DNA of 55,602 bases. Source: Streptomyces sp. CBMA29 (GTDB lineage Bacteria; Actinomycetota; Actinomycetes; Streptomycetales; Streptomycetaceae). Shown one piece after another: positions 37,466 to 46,013 of this stretch (within the stretch, counting starts at the first letter, position 1; every line of letters starts with the position of its first letter). The notes beneath the pieces were generated by a model that worked only from the letters and a program-made list of their open reading frames with translations, ran no database searches and had not been told where the DNA came from. The stretch spans positions 1-55,602 of the forward strand of contig NZ_MECL01000071.1 of NCBI RefSeq assembly GCF_014596445.1, written 5' to 3'. Made by a program: the position numbers and the translations under genes.

Positions 37466-38767
37466 ATGAGCAGCCGTCCGACCCGACCCGACCCCGACGG
37501 AACGCCCCGCGCCGCCGAAGGAGGCACGAACTCGCCTTCTTCCAGGGGCGGTTCGTCCGTGCGCCGGGCGGTCACGCTGGGTCCCGTGGCGGCCGATCCG
37601 GGCGAGGCGCTGACGCCCGCGGTGCCGCGGTCCACCGCTGCGGCGGCGCCCTCGGCCCCCGACACCTCGGCCCCCGACACCTCGTCCCGCCCGGGTACGT
37701 CGTCCGCCCCGGTGACGGCCGCCGCGTCCGAGGAGCCGACGCTGCCCGGGAACGGATCGGCCCCGGCCGAGGAGGCCCCGACCACGGCCCCGACCACGGC
37801 GCTGGCCACCGCATCGGCCCTCACGACCGAAGCAGACGAAACCCCCGCCGAGGCCCCCGACGCGAAGGCCACCCGCGAATTCACCCGCGAGACCGGCCCC
37901 GGAGCCGCCCTCCCGGCCGAGGAACCGCCCTCCGGCCCCTCCCGCAAGCCGCTGCTCGCCGCCGTCGGCCTGGTCGGCGTGGTCATCCTCGCCGTGCCCC
38001 TGGTGGCCTGGGCGACCAGCGACTCCGGGCACAAGAACGACCATCTGGCGACGACGGCGAGCACCGCCGAGCGCATCACCGACCCGCCCGCGACCGTGCC
38101 GCACATCCCCCTGCCCCAGAAGTCCTCGGCGTCGCCCGCCGCCAAGCCCACGACGAAGCCCAAGGTCAGGACCAAGTCCGTGGTGCCGCGCCCGCCCGCG
38201 CCGCCGAGCCCGAAGGCCCGGCCGACCGCGACACCGACGAAGAAGGCGAAGACCCCGTACCTCGGCCCCGGCCCGCAGATGCCCGGCGACGACAGGACCG
38301 CCTCCGCCGCGGTCCTGCGGCTGGCGGCGCGCGAGCCCGGCCGCCACATCTGCTACCGGGTGTACGTGGCGACCTTCGGCTGGCAACTCGCGGTCTGCGA
38401 CGGGTCCGTGGCGGGCTCCGAGGTGGACGCGCGGAGCATCAAGGCCATCCAGATCGCCGTGTCCGGCACCAAGGGCACCTCCGCCAACGCCTACTTCCAG
38501 GCGAAGGGGTGGGTGAACAAGTCGTGGGTCACCGTGGAGGACGGCGCCGATCTGACCCTCGGCGCGGCCAAGCAGGACGCGCCCAACATCTCGGGCTTCG
38601 GCATCAGCGTCGGCCGGGCCACGGGCACCGTCTGCCAGAACACGTACAGCCGCGGCGGACCGTGGGGCAGCATGGCCTGCGACACCCCGCAGACCGCCGA
38701 CAACTACATCTTCGGCGGCACGCTGGACGAGACGCGCTGGCTCGACGCGGTGCGGTTCACCGTCTGA
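37466..38767 (+). CDS. Single-pass membrane protein with ChW-like domain
   Basis: A 433-aa protein. A long disordered Ala/Pro/Thr-rich cytoplasmic part (1-165) precedes one transmembrane helix (LLAAVGLVGVVILAVPLVAWA, about 170-190), a Lys/Pro/Thr-rich extracytoplasmic linker, and a C-terminal folded domain (about 280-433). That domain has YVATFGWQLAVCDGSVAGSE then RSIKAIQIAVSG, which fits the clostridial hydrophobic-W (ChW) repeat (GW...DG..AG...IkAI.I). Four Cys may pair. ATG at 37466 has AAGGAG just upstream. It follows the ART-domain gene by 96 nt on the same strand. Confidence 0.7.
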   Translation: MSSRPTRPDPDGTPRAAEGGTNSPSSRGGSSVRRAVTLGPVAADPGEALTPAVPRSTAAAAPSAPDTSAPDTSSRPGTSSAPVTAAASEEPTLPGNGSAPAEEAPTTAPTTALATASALTTEADETPAEAPDAKATREFTRETGPGAALPAEEPPSGPSRKPLLAAVGLVGVVILAVPLVAWATSDSGHKNDHLATTASTAERITDPPATVPHIPLPQKSSASPAAKPTTKPKVRTKSVVPRPPAPPSPKARPTATPTKKAKTPYLGPGPQMPGDDRTASAAVLRLAAREPGRHICYRVYVATFGWQLAVCDGSVAGSEVDARSIKAIQIAVSGTKGTSANAYFQAKGWVNKSWVTVEDGADLTLGAAKQDAPNISGFGISVGRATGTVCQNTYSRGGPWGSMACDTPQTADNYIFGGTLDETRWLDAVRFTV

Positions 38768-38822
38768 CGGGCGTTCGCCGGCGGGGGACGGCCGCACACA
38801 GGCCGTCCGCCGGCGGCCCGGG

Positions 38823-39707
38823 TCAGCCGAGCAGCCGCCAGCGGGAGTCGTTGTTCGCGCCGCACTTGGCGATGGCCAGCCGCGCGGAGGGCGCCTTCTT
38901 GTCGGTGCCCTTGACCCGCAGGCACAGATGGTTGCTCGCGTAATTGCGGATCCATACGGTGTCGGCCCCGGCCGACTCGATCCACCACAGTTGGTTGTCG
39001 GCCGTCGTTCCGGTGCAGTTCGCCTCGGACAGGGGGGTGCTCTCCGGCTGCGCCCCGCGGTTCGGCAGGTCCATGCAGAGACCGTCCTTGGCATTGGCGA
39101 ACTGCACGAGGTCGGTGCCGCCGGGGCCGCCCGCGGCGACCTGGACCGTCATCTTCCAGAGCTGGTTGTCCTGGTCGGTGCCGTCACAGTGAAACTGGTC
39201 GACCTCCATGCCCAGCTCACCCGGTCCGTTGTACGGGATGTCCGCGCACTGCCCGGAGAACGCGTTCATGATCAGCACCGTGCGGTTGTGCGCGGTCAGC
39301 GCCCGCGGGTCGTGCGCTTCGGCCGTCTTCTTCGTCGTCGGCGTGGCCGTCGGCGTGGGCGGCGGCTTGGGCGAAGTCGTGTGCGGGACGGGCTTCTTGG
39401 TCGGTTTCGGCACGGTCTTCGTCGGCTTCGGGGTCGGTGACGGCGACGCGGACCGGATGATGTTCTTGTACGCGGCGGCCTGCTGGGCCGCCAGGTCCTG
39501 CTTCTTGTCGCTCTCGTCCGCCTGGTGGCCGCGCCAGGCGCCCAGGCCCAGCGTGGCCCCCGCGACGAGGGCCAGTACGGCCACGGCGCCCGCGGCCCTG
39601 GTGCCCACCCGGGACTGCTCGCCGGGCTGGCGGGTGTGCGTGGTCAACGCGTCGACGAACCGGGCCCGTTGCCGCCGCTTCGCCTCGTCGTGGTCACTCT
39701 CGCTCAA
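38823..39707 (-). CDS. Membrane-anchored ricin B-type lectin
   Basis: A 294-aa protein. A charged N-terminus (1-35) precedes one transmembrane helix (GAVAVLALVAGATLGLGAW, about 40-58), a Thr/Pro/Lys linker and a C-terminal beta-trefoil lectin domain (about 140-294). The trefoil QxW-type motifs are DNQLWKM, DNQLWWI and DSRWRLL, with matching NxxSGQCAD, KDGLCMDL and SNHLCLRV Cys segments. It probably binds extracellular carbohydrate. It is convergent with the ChW-type gene and shares its design (cytoplasmic tail, one helix, Pro-rich linker, binding domain). Confidence 0.85.
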   Translation of the reverse strand: MSESDHDEAKRRQRARFVDALTTHTRQPGEQSRVGTRAAGAVAVLALVAGATLGLGAWRGHQADESDKKQDLAAQQAAAYKNIIRSASPSPTPKPTKTVPKPTKKPVPHTTSPKPPPTPTATPTTKKTAEAHDPRALTAHNRTVLIMNAFSGQCADIPYNGPGELGMEVDQFHCDGTDQDNQLWKMTVQVAAGGPGGTDLVQFANAKDGLCMDLPNRGAQPESTPLSEANCTGTTADNQLWWIESAGADTVWIRNYASNHLCLRVKGTDKKAPSARLAIAKCGANNDSRWRLLG

Positions 39708-39791
39708 CGCCGTTCCCCATTCGCGGAAGGTCCAACTGACAAGGTACGCGGGTACGTTCGCGAGGCCCCGACGGACCGGGACGCGCGCGTC

Positions 39792-41873
39792 TCACCGCGG
39801 CGCCGATCCGTACAGCTCGCGCTCGCGCAGCACTTCCGCCGCCGTCGCCAGCGCGGTGGACAGGCGCCGCCGGTAGGTGCTGAAGGACAGTCCCGCCCGG
39901 CTCGCGGCGGCCTGCTGGCTGCGCGGCCCGCTCAGATACGTGATCTCCAGGACGTTGCCCAACTGCCGTCGTCCCGGCTGCGCGCGCAGGTACGCCACCG
40001 TCTCGGTCAGCACCTCGCGCAGCGCCGCCGCGTCCGCGTCCGGCGCCACCAGCCGGGTGCCGAGCAGTGAGCTCTCCGCGAGCTGCCGTGCGTCCTGGAG
40101 GCTGCGGTAGGCGTGCTTGACGGCTTCCGCGAACTCCGGCCACGGCATGGCGGCCTCCGCGGTGACGGTCACCGGGGCCGGGCTCGCCGCGGGCTCGTCG
40201 GCCAGCAGCCGGACCCGCAGATCCACCGCCCACCGGTCGAAGGGCGCGCTGCGCCAGTCCTGCACGAAGGCCAACGCCCCCTTGCTGTAGGCCCCTTCAC
40301 CGTACGGTCCTTCGCCGTACGTTTCTTCGGCCGTTGCCACCCGCTGCTGCCCGTACAGGTCGAGCAGCGAGGCAAGGCCCGGCCGGTCCGGGGCCGCGCA
40401 GGTCCAGCTCACCGCGAGGTTCGGTGTGGTCGCCCACAGCGTGGTGAGCGCGAAGCCCGCCGCTGCCGCGCCGCCGGTGCTCCACCGCGCCAGCAGCAGG
40501 CGCTCGGCGCGCCGCAGCGGCCACCGGCCCGCGGTGTACTCCAGCGCGGCCCGCGCCGTCGGGTCGTCGGGCAGCCCGGTGGCCCCCGGGCCGAGGCAGG
40601 GCGCGACGAGGGCGGCGGTGATGCCGCGGCGGCCGTCCTCGGCGACGCAGAAGGCGCCCGGCTGCCGGTCCCACCACTGCCGGGCCAGGCCGCCGGCCTC
40701 GTCGCCGTACTCCTTGCCGATCGCGGCCAGCACCTCGTCCAGGTCCTCCGGGCGGGCGGTGCGCAGCCGCAGCCGGTCCGTACCGCGCCAGTCGACCGTC
40801 TCCCGTGGGAACCGGCCGGAGCGCCCCAGATAGGCGAGGCCCGCGCCGAACGCCCAGCGGCTGCCGGTGCGGCACGCCAGTTGCCCGGCCAGATGTGTGT
40901 GCAGCCGCGTGAAGAGCCGTTCGTACGCCGACAGATCGCGCCAGCGCAGCTCGACCAGGAGCGCTTCGCGTACCAACTCGTGCGGGACCAGGCCCTCGGC
41001 GGTGCTGCGGACGAAGGAGAGCCCGCGCAGCCAGGCGCAGAGCTTTCCGGCCTCCGCGGACGGCACGTCCAGCGTGTGCCGCAGCAGATCCTCGGTGGTG
41101 ACCCGGGCCAGCGCCAGGACGTGCAGCGCTTCCGCCTGTCCGGGCGACAGGCTCTCGCGCAGCAGCAGGTGCAGCAGTTCGCCCACCAGGTCGGGGGAGT
41201 CGGCCAACTCCCAGGCCGTGCGCGGCTCCACGGAGTCCGTGGCGCGTTCGCGCGCGTCGGCGAAGAGCGCCAGGGCCAGCGGCACCCCGTGCGCGGCCCG
41301 CACGATGTCGGGGATGTCCGCCTCCGGCACATCCCGGTTGCGCAGCAGCTTCGTGGCCTCCGCGGTGTCCATGCCGCGCAGTTCGACACTGCGCAGCGCC
41401 TGCCACCACTGCACGTCGGCCCGCCACTCGGCCGACGGGGGCCGCCTGCTGCCGACCACCAGGAACAGGTGCGAGGGCATCCGCGGCAGGAACTCGTCCC
41501 GCAGCCACTGCTCCAGCGGCCCGAGCGCCTCGCCGGAGTCGATCAGCAGCAACTGGGCTTCCTGCGAGGGGCCTTGCGCGTCGAGGGCGGCCAGGAACGC
41601 CTCCGGCGTCGCGGCCGTGGTGCGCATGTCGACGGTGCGGACCGTTCTGCCGTGCGCCTCGGCCTCGTCGGCGAACCGGTGCAGCAGGCTGCTCTTGCCG
41701 AAGCCGCCCATGCCGTGCAGCCACACCACGAAGCAGGAGCGCCGGTCGCTGAGCAGCAGGTCCCGCAGCAGCCGCAGTTCGGCGGTCCGGCCGGTGAACA
41801 CCGCTCGCCTGCGGGCCGCCAGGGTGTATCCGTGGGAGTCGGCCGGCAGGGGTGTGGGGGATATGCGCATCAT
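39792..41873 (-). CDS. STAND ATPase with central GNAT-like region and C-terminal HTH
   Basis: A 693-aa NTPase. The N-terminal STAND module has GRTAELRLLRDLL, P-loop HGMGGFGKSSLL (53-64), Walker B QLLLIDSGE (107-115), sensor VVGSRR (139-144) and GVPLALALF (GLPL-type). A winged-helix/helical region follows (about 235-350), then LRLRTARPEDLDEVLAAIGKE (368-388), which resembles the start of an acetyltransferase (GNAT) fold, and a C-terminal helix-turn-helix (about 630-685; QQAAASRAGLSFSTYRRRLSTAL), probably DNA-binding. It could be a signal-driven transcription regulator of the MalT type. ATG at 41873; the ribosome binding site is weak. It is divergent from the GntR gene. Confidence 0.8.
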   Translation of the reverse strand: MMRISPTPLPADSHGYTLAARRRAVFTGRTAELRLLRDLLLSDRRSCFVVWLHGMGGFGKSSLLHRFADEAEAHGRTVRTVDMRTTAATPEAFLAALDAQGPSQEAQLLLIDSGEALGPLEQWLRDEFLPRMPSHLFLVVGSRRPPSAEWRADVQWWQALRSVELRGMDTAEATKLLRNRDVPEADIPDIVRAAHGVPLALALFADARERATDSVEPRTAWELADSPDLVGELLHLLLRESLSPGQAEALHVLALARVTTEDLLRHTLDVPSAEAGKLCAWLRGLSFVRSTAEGLVPHELVREALLVELRWRDLSAYERLFTRLHTHLAGQLACRTGSRWAFGAGLAYLGRSGRFPRETVDWRGTDRLRLRTARPEDLDEVLAAIGKEYGDEAGGLARQWWDRQPGAFCVAEDGRRGITAALVAPCLGPGATGLPDDPTARAALEYTAGRWPLRRAERLLLARWSTGGAAAAGFALTTLWATTPNLAVSWTCAAPDRPGLASLLDLYGQQRVATAEETYGEGPYGEGAYSKGALAFVQDWRSAPFDRWAVDLRVRLLADEPAASPAPVTVTAEAAMPWPEFAEAVKHAYRSLQDARQLAESSLLGTRLVAPDADAAALREVLTETVAYLRAQPGRRQLGNVLEITYLSGPRSQQAAASRAGLSFSTYRRRLSTALATAAEVLRERELYGSAPR

Positions 41874-42342
41874 CTATTGATGAGTCCTCAGGGGCGTGTG
41901 TGGTTCCCCCCGGGTGCCGGGACGTCCGGTTCTCCGCCGGTCTCCGGCGCTGTCGGCTCGAACGAGAAGGGTCACTGATCGCTCCCGTTGCGGATGGGGG
42001 TGGGCGCCACCGGCCGGTGCCACCGGCCGACGCGACCGGGGCCGTCACTCGGCGGCGGGGTACTGCCTACCCTGGTGGGCCGATGTTAGACCCATCGATT
42101 CACGGACGGGCGACGGCCAGGGATATATGTCCCGTTGTGCCGTTGCGGCACATTTGCGCAGGCGAAGCGGTGTGCGGACGCTGTCGATCTTCGCCGGGGC
42201 GGGGTGCCTTGACGTGCTTTCCACCTAGCCGGTTGGGCCAATTCAAGCCGAGGACAAGAGGCCGCACGGGGCATGCTTGACTGCCTCCCGCGTGGATAAG
42301 GTGGTTTGGCTGAGATGCGCGACGGGGAAGGCCGGGCACCTG
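41874..42342. other. Intergenic region between STAND regulator and GntR genes
   Basis: A 469-nt divergent intergenic region with no supported gene. It contains a perfect hairpin/palindrome at 42136-42152 (TGTGCCG-TTG-CGGCACA), about 190 nt before the GntR start, and GATATATGT just left of it. This may be an operator. Confidence 0.5.
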
Positions 42343-43308
42343 GTGGACAGCGACGTGCAGGTGAGTCGTCACTCGGACGTACCCATCTACCGGCAGATCG
42401 TGACCCAGGTGTCGTTCATGATCGAGACCGGCGATCTCGCCGTCGGCCGGACCCTTCCCAGCGCCCGGCTGCTGGCCGGCAACCTCCAGATCAACCGCAA
42501 CACGGTGGCCCGCGCCTACGCGGAGCTGAGCGAGCTGGGCCTGGTCGAGAGCCGGGGCCGCAGCGGCACGACCGTCGTCGGTACGGGCCTGGCGCGTACG
42601 AGTTCGCCCGCCAGGGACCGGGCGTGGGCCGTACTGGACGCGGCGGCCCGGGAGTGCGTCGCGCTCGGTCTGTCCGCCGTCGAGATCCAGTCACTCGTGA
42701 CGAGCCTCGCCGTGCGCGCCGAGGAAGACGTCCTCAAGGTCGCGTTCGTGGAGTGCAACGCCGACCGGGCCGGCTATTTCGCGAGCGAACTCGGCCTGCA
42801 CCTCGGTCTCAAGGTCAAGCCCCTGGTGCTCGGGGACTTCTCGCCCGAGGAGGAGCACGGCGACCTCGCCCTCACCACGTTCTTCCATCTGGCCGAGGTG
42901 CGGCGGCTGTGGCGCGGGGAGCCGACCGAGGTGGTCGCCATCGTCGCCGCGCCGCATGTGCGGACCCTGGTGCGGATCGCCTCCGCCGCCAGGAGCGGCA
43001 CGGTGGGCATCTGTTACTCCGCCTACGGCCAGGCCGTCAGCATCCGGGACTCCCTGACGCAGTCCGGGATCAACAACGTCAGGGTGCTGCACGGGGACGA
43101 GGGGGAGGACGTCGGGGGACTCGACCTCGTCGTGATCCCCAGCGACATGCCGCAGTTGAGGGCTCGCTTCGCGGGGCGGGTCGAGGTGGTCGAGTTCGGC
43201 AATGTGCTGGACGCCGCGTCCGTCCGGATGGTGCGGCAGGTCGTCGGCGACATGCAGGCGGCCAAGCAGACCGCCAAACGGGCCGCCGCCTCCGCCGCGC
43301 GAGGCTGA
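42343..43308 (+). CDS. GntR-family transcriptional regulator
   Basis: A 321-aa regulator. The N-terminal winged helix is VPIYRQIVTQVSFMIETGDLAVGRTLPSARLLAGNLQIN-type, with NRNTVARAYAELSELGLVESRGRSGT, classic GntR. The remaining 220 residues are an alpha/beta sensor-like domain (VLKVAFVECNADRAGYFASEL, VVAIVAAPHVRTLVRIA, RVLHGDEGEDVGGLDLVVIPSDMP) that is not an aminotransferase or UTRA domain. The ligand is unknown. I chose GTG 42343 because VDSDVQVSRHSDVPIYRQI starts just before the domain; upstream starts are possible and no strong ribosome binding site decides. Confidence 0.85.
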   Translation: MDSDVQVSRHSDVPIYRQIVTQVSFMIETGDLAVGRTLPSARLLAGNLQINRNTVARAYAELSELGLVESRGRSGTTVVGTGLARTSSPARDRAWAVLDAAARECVALGLSAVEIQSLVTSLAVRAEEDVLKVAFVECNADRAGYFASELGLHLGLKVKPLVLGDFSPEEEHGDLALTTFFHLAEVRRLWRGEPTEVVAIVAAPHVRTLVRIASAARSGTVGICYSAYGQAVSIRDSLTQSGINNVRVLHGDEGEDVGGLDLVVIPSDMPQLRARFAGRVEVVEFGNVLDAASVRMVRQVVGDMQAAKQTAKRAAASAARG

Positions 43309-43423
43309 CGCGTCCGCCGCGCGAGGCGGAGGCCCGGTGCTCCCCCGCGGAGAGGGAGGGCTGGGGAGCACCGGGCGTCAGGGATGGGGTCACCCGAGGC
43401 GCCGGGTCACCTGTGGAGCCGGG

Positions 43424-44794
43424 TCACCTGTGGTGCGCGGCGAGGCCCTGGTGAATGGCGTTGATCAGCTCGCCGTTCGCCGTGTCGCCGTCCAGCGACC
43501 AGACCATCGCGCCGCCCAGGTGGGCCCGCTTGATGTAGGCGGTCTTCTGGGCGATGACCTGCGGGTCGTCGTAGGTCCAGAAGTTGGTGCCGTCGTAGAG
43601 CCAGGCGAAGCCGTTCCGCACGTCCCGGTGGACGGTGTAAGTGCCGGAGGAGGCAAGGGCCTTGAGGGCGTGGTAGTCCTCGTTGCCCGCCTGCCAGGTG
43701 GCGGGGGCGGGTCCGGTGGACGGCTGGAAGAGGCCCGCGGTGCCGCCGTCGGGGACGCCGGTCCAGCCCTGGCCGTAGAAGGGCACGCCGAGGACGAGCT
43801 GCCGGGCGGGTGCGCCGCGCCTGAGCCAGTCGCCGACCGCCTGGGTGTCGCTGAAGTCGTGCGGGACGGGCGAGTTGCGCGGGGCCTTGAGCGCGGACTG
43901 CTGGTTGGTGGTGGCCTCGTAGGGGCCGTGGAAGTCGTAGCCCTGGACGGTGCCGAAGTCGAGGTACTTGAAGATCTTCCTGACCTCGAAGCCCGCGTCG
44001 ATCTTGGCCGGTGCGGCGGGCAGGAAGGCGCTCAGGTCGTAGTGCTTGTGCGCCTTGCGGCCCAACGCGTCGAGCTGGCCGCGGAATTCGGCCGCGAGCG
44101 AGGTGAAGTTCCGCTTGTCCTCCGGCCGGTAGACGGTGTCGACGTCACCGGAGGAGCCGGGCCACTCCCAGTCGATGTCGACGCCGTCGAAGAGCCCGGC
44201 GGCCGAACCGGGGCCGCCCTTGCCGTCGAGCAGCGGCAGATTGCCCTTGACGAAGATGTCCAGGCAGGACGCGACGAGCGCCTTGCGCGAGGCGGCGGTG
44301 CGGGCCGCGTCGGAGAAGTGCGTCGACCAGCCCCAGCCGCCGATCGAGATCATGACCTTCAACTTCGGGTTGGCGGCCTTCAGTTCGCGGAGCTGGTTGA
44401 AGTTGCCCGCCAGCGGCTGCTCGGCGGTGTCCGCGGTGCCGTCGACCGAGGACGCGGCGTCGAGCGGGCGCTGGTAGTCGGCCCAGGCGTCGCCCTCGCC
44501 GGCCACGTTGGCCTCGAAGCACTTGCCGTCGGCGCCGATGTTGGCGAACGCGTAGTTGAGGTGGGTGAGTTTGGCCGCGGTGCCCGAGGTCTGGACGTTC
44601 TTCACCTGGTAGTCGCGTCCGTAGACGCCCCATTGGGTGAAGTAGCCGACGCTCTTGTACGACGAGGCGGAGGAGCCGTGGTCGTCACGTCCGTGCGCCT
44701 GGGCGGCGGAGCCGCCCGTGACGGCGGGCAGGACGGCGACCAGGGAGAGGGTGGCTGCGGTTGCGGCCATACGGCCGAGAATTCTTCGACGCAT
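43424..44794 (-). CDS. Secreted GH18 chitinase
   Basis: A 456-aa chitinase hydrolysing beta-1,4-N-acetylglucosamine bonds outside the cell. Signal peptide MRRRILGRMAATAATLSLVA to AAQA; the family 18 barrel starts KSVGYFTQWGVYGRDY, has KVMISIGGWGWS, and the catalytic D203-x-x-D206-x-D208-x-E210 in FDGVDIDWEW with Glu210 as acid. The insertion domain and QGYDFHGPYE (Tyr/Asp contacts), and VWSLDGD at the end fit subfamily A. No carbohydrate-binding module is attached. ATG at 44794 lies 7 nt after a -10 box, so the gene is probably leaderless. A DasR-type site in the promoter suggests induction by GlcNAc release. Confidence 0.93.
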   Translation of the reverse strand: MRRRILGRMAATAATLSLVAVLPAVTGGSAAQAHGRDDHGSSASSYKSVGYFTQWGVYGRDYQVKNVQTSGTAAKLTHLNYAFANIGADGKCFEANVAGEGDAWADYQRPLDAASSVDGTADTAEQPLAGNFNQLRELKAANPKLKVMISIGGWGWSTHFSDAARTAASRKALVASCLDIFVKGNLPLLDGKGGPGSAAGLFDGVDIDWEWPGSSGDVDTVYRPEDKRNFTSLAAEFRGQLDALGRKAHKHYDLSAFLPAAPAKIDAGFEVRKIFKYLDFGTVQGYDFHGPYEATTNQQSALKAPRNSPVPHDFSDTQAVGDWLRRGAPARQLVLGVPFYGQGWTGVPDGGTAGLFQPSTGPAPATWQAGNEDYHALKALASSGTYTVHRDVRNGFAWLYDGTNFWTYDDPQVIAQKTAYIKRAHLGGAMVWSLDGDTANGELINAIHQGLAAHHR

Positions 44795-44831
44795 GCGCGT
44801 GAAGGTATTGGTCTGGACCAATGAGGGTCAA
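44795..44831 (-). promoter_or_regulatory. Leaderless chitinase promoter
   Basis: On the minus strand TTGACC (44831-44826), an 18-nt spacer, TACCTT (44807-44802) and 7 nt lead to the ATG at 44794. This is a near-ideal housekeeping promoter with transcription start at the ATG. Confidence 0.7.
44807..44822 (-). promoter_or_regulatory. DasR-responsive element-like site
   Basis: ATTGGTCTGGACCAAT (plus strand) has perfect 7-bp arms and fits the known dre consensus ACTGGTCTAGACCAGT. It lies inside the -35/-10 spacer of the chitinase gene, where repressor binding would block RNA polymerase. Confidence 0.8.
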
Positions 44832-44874
44832 GGGGGACGGCGTAACCCGTTCACAACCGGTCGGCGCGGAACCG

Positions 44875-44880
44875 TAGTAT
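44875..44880 (+). promoter_or_regulatory. -10 box for leaderless DUF4190 gene
   Basis: TAGTAT ends 6 nt before the GTG at 44887. TTCACA (44850-44855) with a 19-nt spacer is a possible -35. Confidence 0.5.
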
Positions 44881-44886
44881 CCCCCA

Positions 44887-45936
44887 GTGGACATACCGCC
44901 GCCGCCCCCGCCTCCGCCGTCCTCCGACGACGCGCCCCCGTCCCAGCCGCCGCACGACGCCCCCACTTCGCCGTACGCCGGGCTGCCCTCGTATCCGCGC
45001 AAGCCGTACGACCAGCAGGGCGGACCGCCGTACAGCGGTCCGGGACAGCCGACGTACGGCGGCCCGTCATCGGGCGGGCCCGGCCCCTACGGCTCCGTGC
45101 CCCCGCCCTACAGCGGACAGCAGCCCCACGGCTCCGCGCCGCCCTATGGCTCCGCGCCGCCCTACGGAGGCCAGGCCCCGTATCCCGGTCAGGCCCCGTA
45201 CGCCGGTCAGGCCCCCTACGGCGGGAACGCGTACGGCGGGCAGAATCCGTACGGTCCCCAGCCGTATCCCGGCTACTCGCAGGCCGCCGGCTGGTACAAC
45301 CCGCAGGCGAACACCAACGGCATGGCCATCGCCTCGCTCGTGGTGGGCTTCACCTGTATCCCCGTCCTCGGGGTGATCTTCGGCTTCGTCGCGCTCAGCC
45401 AGATCAAGAAGCGCGGCGAGCGCGGCAAGGGCCTGGCCGTCGCCGGCCTGACCCTCAACAGCGTCGCCACGCTGCTCCTCGCGGCCTTCATCGCGCTCGG
45501 CGTGGCGGGCGCCTTCGACGACGGCAACACCCGCGTCGACCGGATCAGGGTCGGCCAGTGCTTCAACACGGTCGACAGCTCGCTGGGCGACTACAGCGGC
45601 GACGGCGCGCGCTCCACCACGGTGGACGTCGTCGACTGCTCCGAGGAGCACAACGCGGAGGCGTACGCGATCTTCACCGTCGACGCGGCGAATGACGGCG
45701 GCTACCCCGGAACGGATCGCATCTCGGCCATCGCGGAGTCGAAGTGCGCCTCTTACGCGGACGACTACGCGGACGGCGCGCCCTGGGAGAAGAGCGCCGA
45801 CGTCTACTACTACATGCCGCCGGCGGACGGCTGGCGCCGCGGCGACCACAAGGTGACCTGCTTCTTCGGTGCCACGCACGGTTCGTTGACCGGCTCGGTG
45901 AAGGACGGAGGCACCAGCTCCGGATTCGGAGTGTGA
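44887..45936 (+). CDS. DUF4190 membrane protein with Pro/Gly/Tyr-rich N-terminus
   Basis: A 349-aa protein. The first 140 residues are a disordered Pro/Gly/Tyr-rich tract (PPYGSAPPYGGQAPYPGQ-type repeats). The DUF4190 segment comprises two membrane helices, GMAIASLVVGFTCIPVLGVIFGFVALSQI.. and GLAVAGLTLNSVATLLLAAFIALGVAGAF (not fully quoted), joined by KKRGERGKG. The C-terminal part (about 215-345), with VGQCFNTVD, VDCSEEHNAEAYAIF and KVTCFFG, resembles the septum-formation domain with paired Cys. Function unknown. It is divergent from the chitinase gene over a 92-nt region. Confidence 0.8.
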   Translation: MDIPPPPPPPPSSDDAPPSQPPHDAPTSPYAGLPSYPRKPYDQQGGPPYSGPGQPTYGGPSSGGPGPYGSVPPPYSGQQPHGSAPPYGSAPPYGGQAPYPGQAPYAGQAPYGGNAYGGQNPYGPQPYPGYSQAAGWYNPQANTNGMAIASLVVGFTCIPVLGVIFGFVALSQIKKRGERGKGLAVAGLTLNSVATLLLAAFIALGVAGAFDDGNTRVDRIRVGQCFNTVDSSLGDYSGDGARSTTVDVVDCSEEHNAEAYAIFTVDAANDGGYPGTDRISAIAESKCASYADDYADGAPWEKSADVYYYMPPADGWRRGDHKVTCFFGATHGSLTGSVKDGGTSSGFGV

Positions 45937-46013
45937 TGCTCGGGGGAGGGCTTGCGGACGGGCACCGACGGTTGTCAAGCTGTCGCAGACAGTCAACCCC
46001 TTGGGAGGGGCAC

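Noticed and set aside
20600..44000. Prophage or integrative element
   Set aside because: I found no integrase, transposase, phage structural gene, tRNA or att-like direct repeat flanking the region, so only 'accessory region' is supported.
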